Source of the DNA: Actinomycetota bacterium
GTDB taxonomy: Bacteria > Actinomycetota > Thermoleophilia > Gaiellales > Gaiellaceae
Reading direction: 5' to 3'
NCBI GenBank assembly: GCA_003139545.1
Contig: PLJC01000012.1
Span: 124,001 to 188,000, forward strand
Length of the DNA stretch: 64,000 bases
Positions within the stretch are counted from its first letter, which is position 1, and each line of letters starts with the position of its first letter. The notes under the pieces are model-generated. The model was not told the DNA's origin and did not search any database. It worked only from the letters and a program-made list of their open reading frames with translations. Position numbers and translations under genes: made by a program. Below, in pieces: positions 24,842 to 32,945 of this stretch.

Positions 24842-25292
24842 AGCTTCTGTCGCTTAGATCTCGCTCGGTTCGATCTCGTTCGCTGACAAGTGCACGCAGA
24901 TCGAAACCGTCCCAGTTGAGGTTATTGCTCACTCCGACGAGCTGCCAGCGCGTCGACCACAACTCCGGCCCTCGCTCAGGCTCGTAATTCAGCCGTCCCA
25001 GACTCCGCCGTGCGATGTCGACGTGGTCGCGCACCTGCGCCGAGAACATCGGCCTGCCGTCCCAGATCGAGAGGCTGTACCAGGTGTGCGCGTTCTCGAC
25101 CAGGAATGCGGTGCGGAGCAGCCGCTCCGCTGGCGAGTCATCCGACCTGTTCAGAAGCCGTCGGTAGTCGAGATACGAGGTCAGGAGCGACCCAGGTCGC
25201 CGTAGTCCAAAGCGCGTTAGGGCGCAGAAGATCGGGACGTCGACCTCATGCAGGCCGGGCGTCTTCAGTCCTTGCTCGGCCGTGACCGTCAC
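24828..25292 (-). CDS. Uncharacterised 154-residue cytoplasmic protein
   Basis: The start is a GTG at 25292 that overlaps the stop of the upstream gene (GTGA); the longer frame to 25535 is a shadow. Sequence features: DVPIFCALTRFGLRRPGSL, then AFLVENAHTWYSLSIWDG and ARRSLGRLNYEPE. The Trp/Ser-rich central strand followed by a helix recalls ferredoxin-like dimeric alpha/beta-barrel (monooxygenase-fold) proteins, but I cannot assign a family. The chain ends inside the MauE-like gene, so the genes are coupled. Confidence 0.6.
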   Translation of the reverse strand: MTVTAEQGLKTPGLHEVDVPIFCALTRFGLRRPGSLLTSYLDYRRLLNRSDDSPAERLLRTAFLVENAHTWYSLSIWDGRPMFSAQVRDHVDIARRSLGRLNYEPERGPELWSTRWQLVGVSNNLNWDGFDLRALVSERDRTERDLSDRSYATR

Positions 25293-25675
25293 CGTGACGT
25301 TGCCAGCTGAGACTCGCTCCCTACCACCAAGCGAATGACGCGGTCGGCGGTTATTGCTTCGCTGCTTCCGGCCGAGGTGCCTTGCACAACGACCGAGTTT
25401 CCGGCGTTGAGATCTGCAGTAACCGTCGTCGTCGGAGTCAAGGCGACCTGGACCTGCCGGTGCATGTCGAAAGGCATTTCGGCCAAGGCCAAAGACCCAC
25501 CCGACGGGGAAGTCTGAATGACCCCCGCCGTCCACGGCTCCGTGTCCGTGCCCACGGCGGCTGAGGCTGAGGCGATATGGCCGAAGAGCCCCTTGGTCAA
25601 TACCACCGAAGCCCCACCGGCGATGAAGATCCGCCTGTTAAACGGCCTTGATTCGAGTTGGTTGAGCGGGTCCAT
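25289..25675 (-). CDS. Tat-exported small beta-rich protein (DUF5666-like)
   Basis: 128 residues from the ATG at 25675, preceded by AAAGGAGCGCT. A start at 25861 is open but would bury the leader. The Tat signal is clear: FNRRIFIAGGASVVLTKGLF followed by an Ala/Ser-rich cleavage region. The mature part (about 85 residues) has short beta strands (QVQVALTPTTTVTADLNAG, SVVVQGTS, DRVIRLVVG) like the OB-like DUF5666 fold. First gene of the minus-strand Mau-like operon; function unknown. Confidence 0.65.
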   Translation of the reverse strand: MDPLNQLESRPFNRRIFIAGGASVVLTKGLFGHIASASAAVGTDTEPWTAGVIQTSPSGGSLALAEMPFDMHRQVQVALTPTTTVTADLNAGNSVVVQGTSAGSSEAITADRVIRLVVGSESQLATSR

Positions 25676-25898
25676 AGCGCTCCTTTCCGGGCTCTCTGCC
25701 CGAGATGGCCAAGTCAGATCAGGGAGAAGTGAAGGCTCGGCTGGTGCTGTCAGCTGAGCGATCGGACGCCGTAGCAAAGTGCGATAGCCACAGAGGCGGT
25801 AGGCAGAGATGACGCGGTGCACTTGCTCGCGTCTTCGCCGCAGCAATAGGTTCAAAGACACCCATTACTCCCCTCCGCTACTGGACGTGCGTTTCGGT

Positions 25899-25927
25899 AC
25901 TTAACGCAATCGAGTGACGTTTGTCAA
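25899..25927 (-). promoter_or_regulatory. Sigma-A-like promoter of the Tat/Mau-like operon
   Basis: On the minus strand a perfect -35 box TTGACA (25927-25922) is followed after 17 bp by TTAAGT (25904-25899). Transcription would start near 25892 and give a leader of about 215 nt before the ATG at 25675. The -10 is only a partial match. Confidence 0.5.
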
Positions 25928-26376
25928 GTAGACAACATTCCTAGTGTTATCAGTTGCCGCGATCGGCGTGATCGCAAACCTCTTACCGATCGCGACGCGG
26001 ACGATCCACGGTCGAAGATGTCGCCGCAGATGAAGGCCGGCCATAAGCTCCGGATCGGGAACGAGCGCGGCGCAAGCGGGAAGACGAGTCCGAGGGGCTG
26101 CAGGGACGGATAAACGCGGCCATGCGCTGGATCGTCTGGGGACGATCCAGCTGGCAACGCTCACCGGCGACGCGATAGGACAGACGGACGGCCTGTGGGC
26201 TGCAATTTCGGGCTTCTCTCTTCGCCCCCGCTGCCTCAGGCACCGATGAGCGAAATCTCGGAAACGGCAGGAGAATCCCGCACGCTCGACTCGATGGGTC
26301 GAGGAGGAGGAGCTGGAGGGCAAGAGCTTGTCGATCGGCCGAAGCCGTCGAGGCGGCCGAGATCGGCTTCCTCGGC
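25928..26376. other. Intergenic stretch, mostly without a gene
   Basis: Open frames here show no recognised motif and no ribosome sites. The right end, from about 26340, reads in the plus direction as the N-terminal part of the broken gene that follows (EAAEIGFLGVLEFG), but no start codon is evident. Confidence 0.4.
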
Positions 26377-26755
26377 GTGCTCGAGTTCGGTCCAGAGGCG
26401 ATCGCCAGCGGCTGGCGTGTTGGCGTCTCCGAGATCCTCGCGGACCATCGCGGCAACGCGCGTCACTCCTCGCGGATGATCGAGCGTCGCGTCGCTCGCG
26501 TGCTTGGCGGTCGCACTGCCAGCGAAGGCTCACCCTACGACGTCGAGCTGGCGGACGGGATGCGCATCGAGGTGCGCTGCTTCACCTCGAGGCTCTCCCT
26601 TGCTCCAAGCCACGCCCTGGGCGTCGGGGCGCACAGTTACCGATGAAGCGGTCGACGAGAAGCTTTCGATGATTGACGCCTACGTCTTCTGCGACGTCAG
26701 GGTGTTTCCGCGCGTTTTCAGCTGGCTCATTCCCGCCGATACAGCGCGAGCCTGA
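26377..26755 (+). pseudogene. Broken nuclease-like gene (frameshift plus stop)
   Basis: One frame (26377-26646) reads MLEFGPEAIASG, then YDVELADGMRIEVRCFTSR, and stops. A second frame takes over near 26620 and reads VDEKLSMIDAYVFCDVRVF, then a TGA at 26753-26755, after which the same frame resumes as GKLGKAYGMSAAKFLKLAD, the start of the next predicted gene. The ADGMRIEVRC...DAYVFCDVR pattern recalls the core of PD-(D/E)xK restriction-type nucleases. At least one frameshift and one nonsense codon make it a pseudogene; a sequencing error is the alternative. Confidence 0.5.
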
Positions 26756-26788
26756 CGCGCGCAGGGAAAGCTCGGCAAGGCATACGGC

Positions 26789-27388
26789 ATGTCGGCCGCC
26801 AAGTTCTTGAAGCTCGCTGACCACGCGCCGCAGGCGTCACTCGCATCGAAAACTGCGGCTCGGCTGCGGCGCTCGCAAAGTGAGGCCGAATCCGAGCTTA
26901 GGATCGTGATCTCGCTCGAGAGCTCACCTTCGATCCTTTTTGCTGGTCGAAAGGTCGGCGGGACGACCTCGGCGAAGGTCTTCGCGGCCCTTGCGACGAT
27001 AAAAAGGGACTGGCTTGAAGAAAGTGTTGGTCTCGCCGAAGGGCGCGAACGGTCAGAAGAGGCGGCGTCCTTCATCCTCGATGCCCTAGCGACACCAGAG
27101 CTTCTAGATCTCGCCGGCGAGAACTTCCATGAGGATCTCGTTCAGTTTTTCCAACTTCTGCGATGTCGTGGCCGACGAAGTGAACGGATTGTCGACATCA
27201 GAGCCGAGATCAACCTCATCGACCTGGTTGCACGCCACGCCGCCGCCGAAGACCGTGCTCCGATCGCGCTTGCTTTCGCGGACGTTCTAGCGACCGGACG
27301 GGTTGCTACGTCATCCATGGAAGGGCAGGCGGCAGGCTACGCCGAGACCGAAGGCGACGGCAGTGAGACTCCGCCGTGGCGCGTATAG
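26789..27388 (+). CDS. Hypothetical protein downstream of the broken nuclease-like gene
   Basis: 199 residues from an ATG that is in frame with, and 11 codons beyond, the TGA of the preceding pseudogene, so the first 15 residues may really be the tail of that gene. The rest is helical and charged (SQSEAESELRIVISLESSP, DLVQFFQLLRCRGRRSERIV) with no recognised family. It could be a genuine gene, a fusion scar or the C-terminal part of the broken gene. It converges on the patatin operon. Confidence 0.4.
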   Translation: MSAAKFLKLADHAPQASLASKTAARLRRSQSEAESELRIVISLESSPSILFAGRKVGGTTSAKVFAALATIKRDWLEESVGLAEGRERSEEAASFILDALATPELLDLAGENFHEDLVQFFQLLRCRGRRSERIVDIRAEINLIDLVARHAAAEDRAPIALAFADVLATGRVATSSMEGQAAGYAETEGDGSETPPWRV

Positions 27389-27468
27389 CGGTCAGCCGGC
27401 CGCGGTGCTGGTCCGAATGGCGCGTGATCGAGAAAGCGTCCGTCCCGGCCGTCGCCCTGTTGATGACG

Positions 27469-30400
27469 TTACGTCTTGCTGCCGAGCGCGGAGTAGCCGG
27501 CGAAGACGAGCACGCTCGCCCAGGCGCTCGCTGCGGCAGCCCACTGCCACCAAGCGCTCGCTGCGCCGAGGTATCGGCTCGAGTAGCCACCGAGGACGAA
27601 GCCGATTGCGCCAAGCAGAGCGGTCAACGGCAGACGCTTGAGAAGACCGGCGACCTTGTCCGAGACGAAGCCAGGAAGGAATTTGAGAGTTGGCACTCCG
27701 GCGATGGCGACTGCGAGTGCCAATCCGGTCAGCGCAGCAGGCAGCGCTCGAGATCCAGCGGTCGCGATGATCTCGGCGAACGGCAGCTTTCCTTTCCAGC
27801 TGGCAAAGAAGATCGGCAGCGCGAGAGCAGTCCCGACCAGACCGATCAGCCAGGCGATCTGTCTGAACCTTCGCCAGTCGGAATGGGTCTTGGCGATTCG
27901 CACGAGCGGAACGAGGATTACCCCGAACAGCGCGAGAGCCGAAACCCAGTAGAGAAGCGTCGGCACAGACCAGAGCGACCCGAGCCCGGCATGGCGCTCG
28001 TGTGTCGTCGTCAGGCGAAGCGCGATGTAGCTGCTCGCGCCGAAGAACGAGCCGACCGTGCCGATCCGCTCCGACGGCACCCGCGAGACGACTTTTTGCA
28101 GCCAGCCCTTCTTGGGCGTAGGTTGCGGGCGCGCCGTCAGCCCGACGATCGACACAAATGGGACGCGGAAGGCGGCGACAACCTTTCCGAGTACAACGTT
28201 GATGTTGCGCACCGTCGCCAGCGTGATGATCAGGGCCTGCGCGATCGTGTGAAGCGCGAGATCGCTGGTTGCTTCGTCGCCGGAGTCGCGGCCAAGTAGA
28301 TCGGGCAGCCGTAGCTGTTCTTTCTGGTCGGCGGCGAAGCCGCTGCGGAGTTGTTCGATCGTCCCGCGCAGGTCGTTCTCAGGATCGAACTTCAGCGGCG
28401 TTGTGAAGCAGCCGAGCTTCATGTCGTTCGCAGTCGCCGACACGAGCACCGGTAGTTCTTCGGCGACGACCTCGAGCTGCGCGAGCGTCGCGCAGACGCG
28501 ACGGGTAAGTGAGCCATCTCCTCCGTTCAGATCGTCCCCAATTGCCTCTGTCAGACGAGCCGTGAGATCGCCATCGCCCTCGGTCAGCAGCTCGTCGACC
28601 AGCCAGTCGCGAACGCTGGCGTGGCTCTCACCAACCGCCAGAAGGTCGGCGACGAACGCGCTGATGTTCACCTTGGCTCCGAGGCCCCTGAGTTCCTCCG
28701 CTCGCGCCGGTGCATCTTCGAGTAGCAGGTCGACGACACGCGTCGCCCCATCCAGACGACCCCACATGAAGTCGTTGGCTCGCCACGAGCTGCGATAGAA
28801 GGCGGCGAAGTGTCCGAGCCTTATCCCGGTCAGCTTGTCCTCACCGCTGTCGGGGGCGCCTCCGTCCCCCTCGCGGTGACGGAAGATCTCCGTCGGAGTA
28901 ACTGGGGTGAGTTGGGCGAAGAGAAGCTGTTGCGCGGTGTCGGCCGCCGCATCGTCGTTGAATGCTCTTCGGATCACTTCGATCGAGAGCGCTCGCCTGT
29001 CGAATCTTTGACGTGCTTCGCCCGCTTGCAGTGCGCTGCCGTCGAGCAGATCGTTGACGAACGCGCCGAAGTTGTTGATTCCGTAGAGCCTCTCGTCGAG
29101 TAAGACCTCGCTGAACGCAGCCCAGGCGGCATCGAGAGCGCCGGTTACCTGTTCGCGGTTTGCCACATCTAGACCGGCCATCGCTCCGAGCAGGTCGATG
29201 TCGCCTGGCGCTCCAACGAGCCTTCCCATCTCGGCGATGAAAATGTTGCGCAGGTCAATCAAGCGGGCGAGCTGCGCTTGCACCAGGCCCCGCGCTTGAA
29301 GGACGCGCTCGCGGCTTCTGGGATCTCCCTCCGGGATCAGCCCGCGCAGGATGTCGATCTCGAGGTGAAGGATGCGCTCGGCGGGCGCGATCCCCCATCT
29401 CCAATCAACCGCGATAGCAGGCGGATTGACGGTGTCGGGAAGCCACGGAATGTTCTCCGCGTCGGTATCCCCGTCGAGGGCTTCGTCGAGGAGGTCGGCA
29501 ACCTGAGCTGGATCCTCGACGATCTCTTCGAGCGCGGTCGCCAGTCGCCGCAGCCGGTAGGTGCGCAACAGCGCCGTTGCAGTTGCCTCGAGCGAGCCCA
29601 TCGGCATGCGCAACAGGTCGGGTTGAAGCTTCGATGCGAGCAGACCGCGTCTCGCCTCATCGCGAATCGCGTAGAGCTGATCGACGAAACGTCCGTCTCG
29701 CGGAATGTTGATGATGTAGCCAGCCACGTCGCGCAATGTCGGCTCGACCGGGTCCTCCTCGGCCGGAGCAGCGGTTGGTGGCGCGGCGTTCACATAACAG
29801 ACGAAGCGCTTGACGGGCGTGCTCGCCGGGCGATCAGGAATCGCCTCGATCGCCGGCTTGATCGGAGCGTTCTCCAGCAGTCCGCCGTCGACCGCATAGC
29901 GATCACCGGCCAGACCGGCGCGCACCGCAGCATCGCCAACGATCTTGAACGGCTCGAATGCGAATGGGAACGAGGCGGAGGCGCGCGCGGCCGTCGCCAG
30001 TGCCTCGAGCGTGTAGTCCTCGGGGTAGCGGAAGCGGAAGGGCGCCCGGTATTCGCGGGCGGCGAGTTCGAACCCCCAGACGTCGCGGAAGGAAACCGGT
30101 TCGCCGGCAACGTTCGTCATCATCACGTCGAGATGGACGTCGGTGCGGGCTATCGGCGGCGTCGTCCGTGTCTCCTTCTCTTCGTCGGGATCAGCGCCGT
30201 CGCTGTCGAGAATCGCGGCGAAGAAGCGCCGCACCTCGCGATAGAAGATGCCGGGATCAGAAGGCGAGCTTCCGCCCTGCATGATCGACTTCGGCTCGCT
30301 GTTCTCGATCGGCTGAAGAAGACTCGAGAAGTCGCCGATGCCGATCCACTTGGCTCGCATCAGATCCGTGGGCAGGCGACGGCCGTTCACCATTGCCGCC

Positions 30401-30705
30401 GCCAGCAGTGCGCCGTTCAGCCCTCCGGCGCTCGCCCCGCAGAGAATGTCGACGACGAGCTGACGGTTCAATGCCTTGCTGATCGCCGCGTAGACCTTGC
30501 GCGTCTGCTCGTCATCGGTGGCCGGCTGGACGGCGGCCGCGGATCTGCGTGCGCTGTCGATTTCGACGGCAACACCTCCCATCCAAACGGCGAGACTGAC
30601 ACCGCCGTTCCAGGCCATCGCGACGCGCACCTGCTCGAGAAGCGGATCGATCGCGGCAGTAGGCGAAGCATGTCTACTGCGCCGAAAAGGGAGCCGCACT
30701 GGCAT
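27469..30705 (-). CDS. Patatin-like phospholipase with C-terminal membrane segments
   Basis: 1078 residues. The N-terminal patatin domain shows the oxyanion region MAWNGGVSLAVWMGGVAVEI, the nucleophile elbow CGASAGGLNG (GxSxG serine) and the catalytic Asp in AVDGGLLENAP. A long helical middle follows, and the C-terminal 200 residues contain about four hydrophobic segments (TLLYWVSALALFGVILVPL and others). DUF3376-type actinobacterial patatins have a similar large build. It should hydrolyse acyl lipids at the membrane. The gene starts 9 bp after a 190-residue membrane protein, itself preceded by a 49-residue peptide, forming a three-gene operon. Patatins are also common defence effectors. Confidence 0.88.
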   Translation of the reverse strand: MPVRLPFRRSRHASPTAAIDPLLEQVRVAMAWNGGVSLAVWMGGVAVEIDSARRSAAAVQPATDDEQTRKVYAAISKALNRQLVVDILCGASAGGLNGALLAAAMVNGRRLPTDLMRAKWIGIGDFSSLLQPIENSEPKSIMQGGSSPSDPGIFYREVRRFFAAILDSDGADPDEEKETRTTPPIARTDVHLDVMMTNVAGEPVSFRDVWGFELAAREYRAPFRFRYPEDYTLEALATAARASASFPFAFEPFKIVGDAAVRAGLAGDRYAVDGGLLENAPIKPAIEAIPDRPASTPVKRFVCYVNAAPPTAAPAEEDPVEPTLRDVAGYIINIPRDGRFVDQLYAIRDEARRGLLASKLQPDLLRMPMGSLEATATALLRTYRLRRLATALEEIVEDPAQVADLLDEALDGDTDAENIPWLPDTVNPPAIAVDWRWGIAPAERILHLEIDILRGLIPEGDPRSRERVLQARGLVQAQLARLIDLRNIFIAEMGRLVGAPGDIDLLGAMAGLDVANREQVTGALDAAWAAFSEVLLDERLYGINNFGAFVNDLLDGSALQAGEARQRFDRRALSIEVIRRAFNDDAAADTAQQLLFAQLTPVTPTEIFRHREGDGGAPDSGEDKLTGIRLGHFAAFYRSSWRANDFMWGRLDGATRVVDLLLEDAPARAEELRGLGAKVNISAFVADLLAVGESHASVRDWLVDELLTEGDGDLTARLTEAIGDDLNGGDGSLTRRVCATLAQLEVVAEELPVLVSATANDMKLGCFTTPLKFDPENDLRGTIEQLRSGFAADQKEQLRLPDLLGRDSGDEATSDLALHTIAQALIITLATVRNINVVLGKVVAAFRVPFVSIVGLTARPQPTPKKGWLQKVVSRVPSERIGTVGSFFGASSYIALRLTTTHERHAGLGSLWSVPTLLYWVSALALFGVILVPLVRIAKTHSDWRRFRQIAWLIGLVGTALALPIFFASWKGKLPFAEIIATAGSRALPAALTGLALAVAIAGVPTLKFLPGFVSDKVAGLLKRLPLTALLGAIGFVLGGYSSRYLGAASAWWQWAAAASAWASVLVFAGYSALGSKT

Positions 30706-30714
30706 CGGCTCGGA

Positions 30715-31287
30715 CTAGGCTGCGGCGTTCTGCACGCCGGGCAGATATCCCTCGACCACTGTGAAGAAGCTGTCGAGAAGTGGGATGGCAAACGTGCCGA
30801 CGACGAGGATGTAGGCGGCCTTGTCGGTGGTCAAGCTCATCGCCTTCTGCACGGAAGCGATCGTCGCTATCGCCCAGACGACATAGGCAAGAGCTGACAG
30901 TGGGTAGAAGTAGATGCGGGGCCGCGGCGCCTTGCTGTCCGAGGCTGTCGTCGTGAACAGGTAGAGGACATTGACGAGCGCGCCGAAAGCGAGGCTCGCC
31001 CAAATCCAGTCTCCGGACGGATTGAAGGCGGCAAACCCTCCGGCGGTGACGGTCACGACCTCGGCCGGCACGTACTTGATCAGCTTGGTCGGCACTGTGT
31101 CCTTCGGCTGCGTGTCCTTCGACTGATCAGCTGCTGCCAATGCCGGCGGAGAGGCCGCGACCGCCTGCTCGGCTTTCACTCGGAGCGTCCGCCGTGCTCG
31201 CGGCGCAACCAGCCCAAGATTCGCGGGTGCTTCAGCGAGGTAGTGCGCCTGCACTTGCGGCGAGTCGTAGACGATCGTGCGGACCAT
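30715..31287 (-). CDS. Membrane protein co-encoded with the patatin
   Basis: 190 residues. The N-terminal 80 residues are soluble and include a Lys/Asp/Thr-rich linker (DQSKDTQPKDTVPTKLIKYV). Four hydrophobic segments follow (EVVTVTAGGFAAF, WASLAFGALVNVLYLF, PLSALAYVVWAIATIA, ILVVGTFAIPLLDSFF). No family recognised. Its ribosome site GGAGGCCCGGGA overlaps the stop codon of the upstream 49-residue peptide, so the three genes are coupled. It may hold the patatin at the membrane; that is inference. Confidence 0.65.
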   Translation of the reverse strand: MVRTIVYDSPQVQAHYLAEAPANLGLVAPRARRTLRVKAEQAVAASPPALAAADQSKDTQPKDTVPTKLIKYVPAEVVTVTAGGFAAFNPSGDWIWASLAFGALVNVLYLFTTTASDSKAPRPRIYFYPLSALAYVVWAIATIASVQKAMSLTTDKAAYILVVGTFAIPLLDSFFTVVEGYLPGVQNAAA

Positions 31288-31298
31288 TCCCGGGCCTC

Positions 31299-31448
31299 CT
31301 ACGGATTCGCCATCGTGGCCAGGGCGCTCAGAAGAGCGGTCGGGTCGGGGTTAACCGTTGCGGAGGCTCGACCGGATGCGTGGGTCGGAGCGGCGCCAAC
31401 AGGCGTCCCCGAACTGAAGATCAACGCACCGAGACCAGCCCGCTTCAT
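31299..31448 (-). CDS. 49-residue peptide at the head of the patatin operon
   Basis: ATG at 31448 with a strong ribosome site (GGGAGGTTGCC). It begins MKRAGLGALIFSSGTP and ends with PDPTALLSALATMANP. It has a short basic start and mildly hydrophobic stretch but no clear signal peptide, and no cysteine. The TAG stop is embedded in the ribosome site of the next gene (TAGGAGG), which strongly suggests that it is translated and coupled. It was too short for routine gene finding. Possible roles are a regulator, antitoxin-like partner or lipid-associated peptide of the patatin unit; none can be proved from sequence. Confidence 0.6.
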   Translation of the reverse strand: MKRAGLGALIFSSGTPVGAAPTHASGRASATVNPDPTALLSALATMANP

Positions 31449-31954
31449 GGCAACCTCCCGACGACTGACGCGACTATCGAACTGCTGTCCACAGTTGTCA
31501 AGAGGCAGGCCTTGATTGCCTGATTGCCTCCGATGTCGGGAGGAGGGTCACGGAGCGGGGCAGCCTTGTCGCCAACGAGGTGCGCGCAACGAGAGTCGAT
31601 CAGCCGGCAGCTGACCTGGCTGGATGGTCGGAGGATGAGCGCCTCGGGCCATGGACGCAGGTCGCCTTCCTCTCCAGCTATGGAGAGATTCCGGCACCGG
31701 CAACCCTCGGCGGATTCGAGTGCAGGGCGCCAGCTGATCTCGGGGAACCGGATCCGATCGTCTACGGCTGCTTGCGCCGAATCAGAGAGACAACCTGATT
31801 CGGTTCGAAGTGTGAGTCACGCGCGCAGTCTCGGCGAACGGAGCCGCCGGCACCACTTGCAAAGCATTAGTCCACGATTCCAGTCGACCTCCGGGTATCT
31901 AAATTGCCGGTGGGGACTTGGGCGGGGGTTGTCATTCGGTTAGCGTGCGCCCTC
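31449..31954. other. Divergent spacer with one doubtful gene fragment
   Basis: About 500 bp between the patatin operon and the ATP-grasp gene. A plus-strand open frame (31580-31798, 72 codons; in-frame residues extend upstream to about 31520 without a start) reads coherently, for example GPWTQVAFLSSYGEIPAP and DLGEPDPIVYGCLRRI, and may be the 3' remnant of a lost gene. No promoter could be fixed with confidence. Confidence 0.35.
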
Positions 31955-32941
31955 GTGCCAACAGTCATGTTTACCTGCGCTGGGAAGCGCGTTGACGTTA
32001 TTCAGGCGTTCCAGCGTGCGGGCGCGACAACTCTCGTAGCCGAGATGAACGAGTTGGCACCGGCCGCGCGCGCCGCCGATCTCTTCGAACCGGTTCCCGC
32101 AGTTGGCGATGAGGCATACGTTGCGAAGCTCGCCGAGATCGTGCGGCAGCAGAAGATCACGTTGATCCTCCCGCTCTCCGATCTCGACCAAGGTGTCCTA
32201 GCGCAGAGTGCAGACGAACTCGGCAGTCTCGGCGCTTTAGTCCTTCTGCCAGGCCCCGACGTCATCGCCATCACACGAGACAAGTGGCGCATGCACGAGT
32301 TTCTCCACCTTCGCGGCTTCGACTCGCCGGACACCTGGTTGCCAGAAGCACTGCCGGACGACCTCGATTTCCCTATCGTTGTGAAACGGCGCTTTGGCTT
32401 CGGAGGCGAAGGTCTGCATTGGGCATACGACCGCTCCGAGCTTGACTTTTTCCTTCGTTACTCAGCCGCAGAAAAGATTGCGCTCGTCCCCCAGGACGTC
32501 ATCGTTCAGGCAGCACTCGACTCTCGCGCCGAGTTTTCGATCGACGTTTTCTGCGACGTCGACGGTCGGTGTCTCAATGCCATTCCTCGCTCAATGCTCG
32601 AGTCGAAGGGCGGGGAGTCGATCAAAGGGATGACGATCGAGGCCCGCGATCTCGTTGAGCACGGTCGTCGCGTCGCTGAGGCGCTACGCCTGGTCGGGCC
32701 GGCGACAATTCAATGCTTTCGTGTGGCCGGCGACCGGCTTCCAGTCACTGACGTTAACGTCCGTTTCGGCGGTGCATTTCCACTACCAACGCGTGCGGGA
32801 AGCCGTTACCCCGAACTTGCTCTGGCGCTGGCCGCGGGCGAGCGGCCTCGACCGTCCGTAGGCGTGTACAGCCGTGGCGTGTACATGGCTCGCTACTACA
32901 CGGAGACGTTTGAGGTCGCCCTTAGCGAGGCCAGGGCTTAG
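31955..32941 (+). CDS. ATP-grasp carboligase-type enzyme
   Basis: About 328 residues from the GTG at 31955, giving the usual start PTVMFTCAGKRVDVIQAF; the longer frame from 31904 adds only a doubtful extension. An N-terminal Rossmann-like pre-ATP-grasp domain is followed by the ATP-grasp core: FPIVVKRRFGFGGEGL (Gly-rich loop), then EFSIDVFCDVDG, and the metal site DVNVRFGGAFPL. Such enzymes ligate a carboxylate to an amine or thiol using ATP, as in CarB-like and amino-acid ligases. The substrate is unknown. It converges with a 715-residue unknown protein, with 4 bp between stops. Confidence 0.82.
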   Translation: MPTVMFTCAGKRVDVIQAFQRAGATTLVAEMNELAPAARAADLFEPVPAVGDEAYVAKLAEIVRQQKITLILPLSDLDQGVLAQSADELGSLGALVLLPGPDVIAITRDKWRMHEFLHLRGFDSPDTWLPEALPDDLDFPIVVKRRFGFGGEGLHWAYDRSELDFFLRYSAAEKIALVPQDVIVQAALDSRAEFSIDVFCDVDGRCLNAIPRSMLESKGGESIKGMTIEARDLVEHGRRVAEALRLVGPATIQCFRVAGDRLPVTDVNVRFGGAFPLPTRAGSRYPELALALAAGERPRPSVGVYSRGVYMARYYTETFEVALSEARA

Positions 32942-32945
32942 TCAA

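Noticed and set aside
29278..30897. 539-codon plus-strand open frame inside the patatin gene
   Set aside because: Antisense shadow; the minus-strand patatin has clear catalytic motifs.
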